A stretch of DNA of 64,000 nucleotides from Ciona intestinalis (taxonomy: Eukaryota > Chordata > Ascidiacea > Phlebobranchia > Cionidae). Location: contig NC_020172.2 of assembly GCF_000224145.3 (NCBI RefSeq), forward strand, positions 4,369,961-4,433,960, given 5' to 3'. Positions 12,201 through 24,200 of this stretch are shown piece by piece. Made by a program: the position numbers and the translations under genes. A model generated the notes under the pieces. It worked only from the letters and a program-made list of their open reading frames with translations, ran no database searches and was not told where the DNA came from. Numbering within the stretch: position 1 is the stretch's first letter; each line of letters opens with the position of its first letter.

Positions 12201-15200
12201 TGATGGTTCTTTCTCACAAAAAAAATATAAAAAACATTTCCACAGTAAAGCTACACTTTCATCACACAAAATACAAATATCCTGATGTGTTTTAAACAAT
12301 TAACAACGGTCTGTGGAAGACGTGAGGATACGGTTTAATAATTCTTTAAATGTTCTTTGTTTACTACTAAATGGGGCAAAAAATAGAATGAAAAGGTGTC
12401 CCATATTCTCACCCTAATCAACTATGTTATATAATATGCCATTTGCCCATATGTATTGTATTACATTCAAAGGGATTAACATCTAAATCCTACTAATATT
12501 GTAGGTATCAGATGGTGTTGAATATGTATGTGAAGCAAACAACATTGCTGGAGAAGATACTGAGAGTTTTAACGTGGTTGTTTTGGTCCCACCATCACTT
12601 GGTGATACTAATTCATCATTAGATACATTGGTGGTAAGTTAAAACGCATTATGACCATAAAATGGTGTGTTGCATATCATTTTTTTACGGCTCATCTAGT
12701 ATGTAAAATATAGTGTATTTCCGAGGTTACGTCTGCCAACATCATAAATAGACTACGTTTTTTTTTCATACCAGTTAAGCCATTGAAAGAATGTTTACAT
12801 TATGCCAGCTGGCAGAAGTAACAGAATATGTGCTATGTTGAATATTTTCCTTTGTTATGTGTTGTAACCACTGTCCGCCCACACGCATGAGAATAAATGC
12901 ATTTATTTAGCTGAATGGGATAATGAGCCAAATATAGCCTACATTTGTTTATTATGCAGTAGAACACATATAATAGTTGTTAATTAATGTTCATTTGTAC
13001 TTAAATAGCAGCAAACGGGAAAGATCAGTATTTAATACCGGTTTTAAAACGCACTGAATACGTTTTGTGCGCCCCACAAACGCTAGGTTTTTCTTACGAT
13101 ACTAATTTACTAAATTACGGTCGCACGGTACTCTGGCTTCTCTTCAGCGCATGATTCTTTCGCCTTTTACTAAAGAATTCCGTGGAGGGGAGCATTTCAA
13201 TGAGTCTTTATCTATTTTTCTACACCTGACCTCGGTCAGGATTCCTTTGCGCCAAACTGGTTGAACACACGTCTTTTAGCCTACGTGGAGCAATGTATTA
13301 AACTTCCACCTAGGTTAAAATTGTTTGTAAAAACATGGACCTGTAGCTACTTAGCGTAACCTTTAACTTAACGTATGCATTTCCGCAGGTTAACGTTGGC
13401 GAACCAGCACTCCTAGAATGCCCCGTCGTTGGGGGAATTCCCCCGCCTACCATATCGTGGCTACGAAGCGGAATTCCCCTTCAAGTATCAGACAGACATC
13501 AACTGTTGAATGGAGGTCGCACACTTCGGTTGCCTCATACGCAGGTCAGTCTACATATAACGTTAAAACAGGTATAGTAGGTTGGGGTAAGATGGGATAC
13601 CGTCAGCACCAAAATTCCATACTTTCTGATCGTGCTTTAAACAATTAACAGCGCTATTTTGGAGGCGCAAGGCTACGGTTATATAATCTGTAAATTTTTT
13701 CTGCTATATTACAATAAAGACACTTTGTTAAAAACGAATAATGAACCTTAAATGCAATGATACAGCTATAGCACTGAAGAAATGGCTATTTTCTAATAAA
13801 ATTTGCATTTTTTATTTATACTTTTTGATTGTGTTATTTACGTGTGTATTCGGCTATTTCAGGAATCTGACACGGCTCGTTACACGTGTGTTGCTACTAA
13901 CGACGCAGGACGAGTGACGCACGACTTCGATCTTAACGTTCAAGGTAAGTACATAACAAAAATATTATAACCAATCAAAACACAAACAAATAATTACCCA
14001 AAAAGTTACATACGTGGTAACTCGTAAGCTGGCACGAGGTGTATGAAACCTGAAAGAACATCCGTGTTATAACGACTGTCGTTGCCCCGCCATGCGAGTT
14101 TAAACAAATAAGTTACATTTATTCAATACTTGGTAACTCGTAAGTTGGACAAGGCTTATGAAACAGAACACCCGATTGTCGTTGGCCTGCCACGCGAGGA
14201 TAAATGAACAAGTTACATTCATTCAATACAAACGCTTCTTTGTAGTTCCGCCTATGTTCCATTCCGATACGGGTGGTGAAATTACTGTGTTCGTCGGTGA
14301 TACTATAACCCTTGACTGCACTGTGCTTGGTACCCCGCAACCTGAAGTCGCCTGGAGCAAGGTAAGCATATCTACGTTAAAAGCGAAAACGTTTTCAATA
14401 CGTTTTGTGTGCGTCGCGCGCCCCACAAACTCTAGATTTTTTTTGTGATACTAATTTACCAGATTACGTTGATTCGTTACTCTGGCTTCTCTTCAGCGCA
14501 TGATTCTTTCGCCTTTTACTAAAGAATTCCGTGGAGGGGAGCATTTCAATGAGTCTTTAACTATTTTTCTACACATGGCTTCGGTCAGGATTCCTATACA
14601 ATACATTTTCCATTCTATGTATTTTAAAACGCGAAAAGCAGTGTAAACGTTTTGCGTATTAGTAGCTGTACTTGCAAGATAGTATTTTTTTAAGAGAAAA
14701 AATGAAGTATGTAGAGCGGTTATCAATGATACAGTAAAATTCTCATTTAATACCACCAGATATCGGTACATGCTAATATGTACTGTAGTTTATGAATTTA
14801 AGGTATATACAGTAAAAAATATTAATTTTTGCACTATTTTTCAATGTACTTTCAATTTTTTTCAGGATGAATCTGCATTAAGGGGTTTGTCATCAAACGC
14901 AAACAATCGTGTTCGGTCGATAATAAACAACCAACAATTGTTGATAAGAGAGGTAGAGATAGGTGATACTGGTCGATATACTTGCTTGGCCGTTTCTGTG
15001 GCTGGGGAGAAAAACAAAAACTTTGATTTAAATGTTTATGGTGAGTTGGTTTGAATACGAGACTGACGATGCCATTTAGGCGAATATATAATGAAAATTA
15101 GACATCTTTTCATTCTTCCTATGTAATATGTCCTATGTAATAGTAAGCAAAGAAAATTCAAAGAATTATAAACATAGCCTCAGGACTCCCATGGACCGTT

Positions 15201-18200
15201 GTTAATTGTTTAAAACATGATCTGGATTTTGAATTTTATGTGCTAAAGATGTCCCGTTCCCCACCCTATGATATCTCTTTAATATCTAGTTTAGTCTGAC
15301 TTGATTTCTGTTTGTTACAATTTCAAAGCACAATATTATCTATAGTTTTAGAAGGGATTTTTTACTTTTTTTGTAAATTAATTAAGACTTAACTATTAAT
15401 ATTAGGCGGTCATGATGCGGGAACCAACCTACATAAAATAGAATATAAACATTCACCAAAATGTATATTTATTCCAGACCTTACCACCATTGATGGTTCA
15501 GATGAAACACCCCAGATAATTGTAGATGTTGGCGATACAATAGACCTTGCATGTAATGCTCATGCTGTTCCTATACCTGCGTTGTCATGGATTAAAAATG
15601 AAGACGCTTTGATTGACAGGTCAAGAGTGTTGGATAATGGACGCCGCATGTACGTACACAGTGCACAGGTAAGGACTATTTGTAATTGAAAACAATTAAC
15701 CCCTAACCAGTATCTCCCACCACCTACCTAACAACCCCTAACTACCAACCTCTAACACTTTCCACCAGCATAATCTGTAACATACCACAGGATTCTTTAC
15801 TGGTGCAGTTTTTGTACATTATCTTAAACTTAAAGTTACATTCCATTATTATTTAATGAATTAATTTACTTATTTATGCTTTAATTGTGGGGCAATGACA
15901 ATCATTATAAAAAATGACTACTTCATACATCTTGTACCTGCTTACTAGTTACCACACATGAAACTATGTGGGACATATTTTTTGTGTGGCTGACAGTTAC
16001 AGCAAACTACAAACACATTATATTCTTTTCTTTTTTTTTTCCTTAGTTATCAGACAGCGGTACATACACATGTATTGCAACATCACCGGCAGGTGTGGTG
16101 GAAAAAGACTTTGACGTAATAGTTCATTTACCACCCACAATATCCGATGGTAACAACGTGACGGCAGTTGTAGGCGAAAACGTGACAATCGAATGCGAAT
16201 CTAATGCTGTTCCCCCTCCTACATTAAGCTGGCTAAAAGATGGAATACCGGTAGGACTTTATTTGAGTTAATTGTTTTTGTTTTTTATATGTAACTTTCA
16301 TAGTATTCTATTCTGTATGGGTGGGGTCCTCGAGGAGCTGGTATTTAGGACAGATTTGGCCCAATACCCCAATACTCTTGTGTGTTTGAAAGTGACATGC
16401 TAATGTTTTAACGACTGTTGTTTCCATGTTGATTCTCTTTTCTTTGTTCTTTGAATAACATGATCCTCGCTATCGTTTTCGAAGAGATAAAAAAATGATG
16501 TAATTATTTATATATACAGTAGGAAACTATATTTAATGCCATATTTTTATTTTTAAAAAATGTCAAATATTTTTTTAAACAAAACCTTTAATTCTTATTT
16601 TATGAATTTTGTTTGCTAATATTTATCTTATTTTTCAGTTAAACTTTGATGAAAAATACTTAGAACTGACCAATGTACAAGTGTTTGACTCAGGCATATA
16701 CACATGCGTTGCATCGAATATTGCAGGTTTGTAATGCAGATTATGGCAAGGTTAATTACATTAATAATTAAACTTCTTTAGTAGCTATAATTTTCCTTTG
16801 TTGGACAGATTGATAACTTCATAGTAGTTATCTTACATATATTATTGAATTTATTACAAAATTATATTTGAAGTTATAAAAAATATATATAAATCCTATT
16901 TAGTACTAATTTAACTGTATCACATTTCATCATTTAGTTAAAATTTTCAGGACAAAACATTTTGAGATTCAATCATGTTTTGCAGTTCTTTGTAAAATTT
17001 TTACTTAATTTATATTTAGTTGTTCCAGTTTGACAAATTGTCCGACGGTTTGACCGAAATAATTTCTAATCTTTTTCGTAAATTCACTTTATAGTTGCAT
17101 ACAGGTAATAAATTTATTAAAAAAATATTAATGAAGTTTGTAACTTAAAATATGTACAGTATATGGCCATTTTTAAATTATCAGGTACGACATATGAAGA
17201 CACCAAGTTATCAGTATACCAACCACCAAGCATATTAGATGGACCAACCACTATAATTGCAAATAAAGATGACACAGTTCAACTACCATGTATTGGTACA
17301 GGAGTGCCAGAACCAAGGGTACACATGGTTTTGTTTTAAATAGTATCTTTTTTGTTTATGTAGTATTGGATTTAAACAGTGAAAGTAGGCCAGTGTTTCC
17401 TCTGTTTATCTCAAATATTGCCCTGCGGTAGCTTAAGAAATACTTGTGTTTTTTGTGTGCCGAACCAAAAATAGGTGTGGTTTGTAGATTTGAACAAGCA
17501 GTGTTTGTTTATGTAGAACGAAGTTCCCTATATTTATCTCAAAATATAAAATATCGTGTTTTAGACATTAACAACGGTCCATGGCAGTCGTGATGATATG
17601 GTTTTATAATTGTTTGAATGTTATTTGTTTACTGCCAAATGGGACGAAAAGTAGAATAAAAAGGTGTCCCATTTTGCCCAACCCTATTATATATTATACC
17701 TTCCTCATTTTGTTCCCAGATTTCATGGAGGAAAGACAGCCAGCTCCTCTTCACTGCTCCTCGATATACTTTCCAAGATGAAGGATCGCTCCTGGTGGAG
17801 AGAGTGGAGGTGGAGGATGCGGGAAGATTTGTTTGTCTCGTTTCCAACCTCGCAGGATCAGCAAGGAGAGTAATCACCCTCATTGTACAAGGTGAATTTC
17901 TTTTGTTATCCTTTGACAAGACACAGTGTTCGCTAAGTCTTTGGGTATGATCAATTAGTTTTGTCAAATATTATTTTGACATTTTAGTTCATAGTTAACT
18001 TTACCCAAATATTTTATACATTCCACAATAAAAATGTCTATTTACATAAACACCTCTAAATATACCACACGTCCACACTACTTACAAAATCTCATATTTT
18101 TTTCAACTTTTTTTCCACTCCCTCTTTTTTCCATTGATATGAAACTGGTTGATAGCAAAACAGGGTAAATAAAATGTAACTAATGTTTTTTTCAATATTT

Positions 18201-21200
18201 TCCCCTGTTTCTTTTATTCTCTCCCGCTATATGACACTGGTTGATTGTAAAACGGCGAAAATATTGTTGTTTGTTAATATATTTTTATACTTTTCCAGTC
18301 CCTCCCGTGATAGCAGTTGGTGATACGAACGTCACGGTAACCGTGAACAATCCCGTGACCTTGGACTGTGAAGTGAGCGGTGAACCGGAACCTCAGGTCA
18401 CATGGTCAAGAAATGGGATAAATCTCAATGTTGAATCGGACCCTTCTTTCACGTGAGTTATTTTCAAAAACAAATGTTTTTTTTTATTTTAAAACAGTTT
18501 TATAATAAGGGGGTAAAATACTGTGTTTATTTCAATCGTTGTAAAAGTTAGAAAAATATTAACACAAATCATGGTAAATATACAGAACAAATGATGTAAA
18601 TTTTAGAGGTTTATTTTTTCGAATAGTACACATTTAAACGAGGGGTTTCTGTTTTATTACAAGTTCTTATTTTATGTCACTTGTTTCAATAGTAGTTTTT
18701 CCATATTTAGCATGCCACCATGCAACTTGTTAGTGTGATTGAGCTCTTTTAGTAATTCAATTATTTTTAAGAACAGTCCTAATTTGTTTAATAAACAGTC
18801 CAACAATATCCCTTGCAGCCTCCTGGGCAGTGGATCACTACGCATTGCATCTTCCTCTATTGGTGACTCAGGTTACTACAGATGTAGTGTGAGGAATCCT
18901 GCTGGAATTGCTTACAGAGATATTTCCCTCTTTGTACAAGGTACTGTACTATGTAACATATAGTAGGGTGGGAGAAGACGGGACATTTTTAGCACATAAT
19001 ATCCAAATATCCTGATCGTGTTTTAAACAGTTGACAACGGTTTATGGTAAATAGAATAACCCATCTCCTCCCACCCTACTATATATTTGTTGTTTATTTA
19101 AAAAGTTATAATATATATCTATTTATAAATTGTTCAATAACAAAAAATTGATTATCAGAAGTCTTTAATTTTTTTTTATATAATTTGCTTTGTTTTTTTA
19201 CAGTACCACCCAGTATATCAAACGCACCAAGCAAATACACAAGGGAACCAGATACATATTTACGAATCCCATGTGATGTTAGTGGCACACCTACTCCAAC
19301 AGTTACATGGACAATGAATGGGAATAGTATTGATGGGTAAGATATAAAAAATAAAATAATAATAATAATAATAATAATAATAACTTTTATTTGTCTCTTC
19401 GATTACAGTAGCGAAGATTTGAAATGTTTCAAACGAAAAGACAGGATATAGAGACAAAACAACAGTTGTTAAAACACGCTTACAGTTAAAAACATATTTA
19501 CATTTAGTTGGAAGAAAATAAGCGTGGTCGCTACACCTAACGGACAAACGAGCCATTTATTTTAATTAAGTTAAACTTCTAATAGAAACAAAAGTGTGCG
19601 TAAAGACACGACCCGTACAATGGGGGGAGTCGGCTTTAAAGAGAATTGACCCAAAGATTGGGCCCTGATGGAAAAACAAAACCCCCAAAAAGAAATTCCA
19701 CCAAATTTTAATATTTAAAGAAATAACATTAATAAAAATACTAATAATAATACCTTTTTTTTCCAAGTAATATTAATAACCCCCAAAGTTTATTAATTTT
19801 AAACCAACTTTTCTTTATTAGTTTACCGGGTGTAGAGGAAGACATAGCGCATGGTTTGGTTATAACTTCAATTAATCTCCAACATGATGGGTTGTTTGTA
19901 TGTTCGGCTCTTAACCCAGCAGGTATTTCATATGTTCATATACACACATGTATATTCATATATATATATATATATGTATATCTGTCACTTGACTTATATC
20001 TTTCTAAATATTTTGATATGAGAAAATTAGTGTTAAAGTTTTAGCCCAGCAGGTATGTGTAATTTGACTGAGTAAGTAATTATGAAAATTCTGAAGCAAA
20101 ATTTATGCAAAAAAATGTCAGAGTTGACAATCTCTGAGTGTCCAATCGCATAGAAGACAAAGTATTGTTTAAATAAATGTATTTGAAAATTTTAGCCAAA
20201 AGAATTTGTTGGGGAAAAATTATGATAAATAAAATAAAAAATATTTATTAGTGCTGTATATAATCACACAGGCCAGGCAAGATACGAAGCCGATGTCGAA
20301 GTGCGAGTCCCACCCACAGTTGCAGGTGACACTGTGGAGTTGACGGTGTATGAAGGCGACCCCATTTCCCTTCCATGTGAAGCATCAGGTACGCCACAAC
20401 CAACAGTAACTTGGAGGAAAGGACCAGTAGCTGTACAGCTGGGAGATCGGATTCTACAACAATCGGATAACAGTTTGTTCATATATACATCAGAAGTAAG
20501 TGGCAGATTAAAAAAATCCTAAAAAATGTCATTTTTTAATTTATTATTGGAGTCAAAATACCAGTGCATGAAAATTGTATATGACAGAAAATTTAAAAGA
20601 GTAGGACATACAATTTCTGCTATGTTCTTTTGTTTTTAAAGATAAAATATAATAGCATTGTTTTCTTGTCAAATTTTACTACAAATAATGCAATATTAGG
20701 TGCTACAATAGTTGGATAATTTTTGGTGAAACCTCATTAAAAAAATAAAAATAAAAAAAAAAACATAATAATGTTTTAAAAAGTAATTATCTGTATTTCT
20801 ATAAAAAAAACTACATTTCACTAATTTTGTTAATAAACATAAATATGTGTTTAAATTTTCCACCAGACAACAGACGTTGGTACATACACATGCGTGGCAC
20901 AGAACGGGGCAGGAGTTGCCTCTCATGATGTTCTGCTCGATGTTTACACCAAACCTGTGTTTCAAACTGACTTCCCTGATTCAAGAACTGTGGTAGTTGG
21001 TGAGGTGAGGGTTTACTTTAGACTGCATTAGGTATAGGTATATATATATATAGGTTGGTGGTTCACAAACTTTTCAACTTTTTGCAAATATTATTTTTTC
21101 ATGGCCCTTTAAAAATCAAAGAATGCTATAGGTCAGGAGTTTTGCTGCTAACGTTTTATATAACCAACACGAAAACAAATGTGTTATATAGTATGAGACA

Positions 21201-24200
21201 TATTTTCATTCCAAAAAATTTTTCATTGTTAACCCTTTGCAATAATTTTTATATTTCGCGCCCCTATAAAAATCTAGGAATGCGATAGGAAAAATGCAAA
21301 AACTACACCAAATCATTTTGGTTTTATTTAACTTAAGTTTTTTTAAATAACTTTTTTTTTGTCAGTCTCTGCTGCTACCAGTGGTACCACAGGGACATCC
21401 AGACCCATCAATAACTTGGAGCAAAAATGGAAGATTGATTGACACAGAAGATGGTTCACTACAGATATCTATTGTATCGCTGGCAGATGAAGGTAAAGTT
21501 ATCATTTTTTACAAAAATAAACAAAGATTTTTTTTAATTAAGTTTTTTTTATAAAATTACAAAATTGTTAGATCTGTTAAAATGGAAAAAAATGTGTTTA
21601 TAAAATCACTTTACTATAAAATCCTAACGTAAAAAAAACTTTTAATAGGATTGTATTCTGTGACTGCTCAAAACCCCGCTGGTACGGCAACTCGTTACTT
21701 CCGACTTATTGTTAACGCACCACCGAGCATAGATGCAATCCACGGCACTGACATTGTGGTCGACCAGGGTGAACAACTAGCACTAGGTGTCGCTGTGGAG
21801 GGAAAACCAAGACCCGACGTTACTTGGACAAAAGATGGACAAGTGGTGGGTGGAATTTGTTATAATATATTATTTATGGATGTATAGTTTATGATTTATA
21901 GTGAAATATGTTATGATAACATATTTATGAATAAATGTAACTTGTTTTTTTTTTGCGTGCCTGGAAAACGACATTCGATATATTATAACCATGATTTGAA
22001 GTTTTTCTATTCACTTTTAGGAATAACTTTCAAATATCACCTTAGTTAATTATTATTACCAGGCTACTTATACTAAACTTTATACCAGATTTTCCCCTAA
22101 AACAAAAAATGTCAACAAAATGCCTTTTAGAAGAAAAAAGTCAACATATTACTCCAATTCTATACAAAGACAAAAGTATCCCAGTTTTAAAAAGTTTTAA
22201 CAAAAATATATTCTGTTTTTTATTTAAATACAGATTGATGTGAATGATCTTCGAATTCGAGTTCGTAACGACGGGTCGCTCACTGTACATGATGCAAGGT
22301 CAATTGACACCGGGCATTATGTGGCAACTGCTCTCAATTTAGCTGGACGGAATTCTGTCGAATTTGATGTAAGGGGGTTGTAGCTTTTTTGTGTCAATCT
22401 AGGGTAGCATTTGTCATTCTTTGACTTTACAATTTGTTTTTAGTCTTGTACTTTAGTTACAAATTACAATGTTATATATTGATTTACTTTTTATTAAATT
22501 TATTACTTTTAAAAATTATTGGAAATGTGGTTCTTTGACATAGTAAAAAGTAAAAGCACCTTTCGGTTGAAGCAATTGCCTTTAATTCTCTTGCCCAAGA
22601 ACACATACACCCACAATGGTAGCAGGGAGGAGCCTTGAACCCATAACCTCGGGTTTAGAGGCAGGCTTCTAACCAACTGCGTCACAGCGCTGGGAAGTTA
22701 GCTTATCAAACCTATAATTTCTTTTTTTTCACAATCTTATAATTTATTTTTTCTGCCAGGTTCTTGTCCAAATCCCACCCACACTAACTGAACAACCTTC
22801 AGACCAAAACATCCACTCAGGTGACACATTAACACTTGTATGTGCAGCTACTGGTGTTCCTGTTCCTACAATCACATGGAAACTCAACAACCAGATAGTT
22901 CCCGGGCAAGCCACAACACCTGATGCTCCTGGGAGAAGCAGGTAATTATGAAAAAATAAATCAATAAACAATAAATATGTTTCTGAAAAAAATGAAAAAT
23001 ATGTGTGTTTGTTATTGTACATAAATAATTGAATGAATGTCACTTATTCACCCTAGCATGGCTGGTAAAGGATAGTCGTTTTAACACCGAACTTTTAGCA
23101 CATAATATCCAAATATCGTGTTTTAAACAATTAACAACGGTCTATGGGAGTCGTGAGGATACAGTTTTATAATTCTTTAAATATTCTTTGTTTACCACCA
23201 ATTAGGATGCGAAAATAAAAAGTAAAGGTGTCCCATATTCCCCCACTCTACTATATACAACATATAATGATAATATAATACCTACACAAAATAACCAATA
23301 TTTATGTTCTTTCAGGTTGGTGATAGAAAACGTTCGCAGGCAAGACGCAGGAATGTATGGTTGTGAAGCTCGCAACCCTGCTGGTGCAAGGATGGCTGTG
23401 GCATTCGTAACAGTAGAGTCCCCACCCCGCTTTATAGATGAGCTACCACCAACACAAATTGATCAACTTGGAAGCAATTCCTTGTTAGATTGTCCGGTGC
23501 AAGCAGATCCTGACCCAAGTTTTAGGTGGACTAAAGATGGCCAGGTGATTTGTTAGAATATTTACGTTTTGTGTTACCACTGCTATAATGTAAATATTTG
23601 TATAGTGGCTAATCTGTTAAAATGTAGTTTATTTCTGACGTTTCGTCTGCCATACAGCATCTGCCTTCTGTTACTTTTACCACCAAGCATATTGTGAATC
23701 ATTTTTTCCCTGACGAAGTCTTGCCAGGTGGCAAATGAAACGTTAGATATACACTGCAGTTTATACCCGTTAAACGATTTTTTATGTTTTGTTGGACGAT
23801 GTATGTTTTTTGTCACAGTGTTTTTTAGGTACAGGATTTAAAATATACATTTATACACTTTCTATAAAGCATAAAATGTGAACTATCTACTTTTGTATTT
23901 AAATATTACAGGAAATTGTAAGCAGTAACAGAGTCCATCAATTCCCAAACGGGTCGCTTATAATTTACCGAACCATTATATCGGATGGTGGGGAATATAC
24001 TTGTATTGCTTTTAATGGAGCTGGGAGTGTAAGTCGTTTGTTTAAGTATTTAAAAAAAAACTAAAAAAAAAGTTAAGTGGGGTGGGTTCAAATGAGACAT
24101 GTTTAATTTTTTTGTCTCGATTGATAGTAAACGAGGAATATGTCATAACGACTGTGAATGCCCTACTTCCGAAGATAAAGAAGTAAATAAATGAATATAA

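Noticed and set aside
17581-17967. Three overlapping open frames near 17.6-17.9 kb
   Set aside because: They cover a MITE and the wrong frames of hemicentin exon 33 (17720-17891).
19923-20058. Extending hemicentin exon 37 to the second GTATGT donor
   Set aside because: The extension has an in-frame TAG just before that donor, and the first donor leads to the correct domain continuation.
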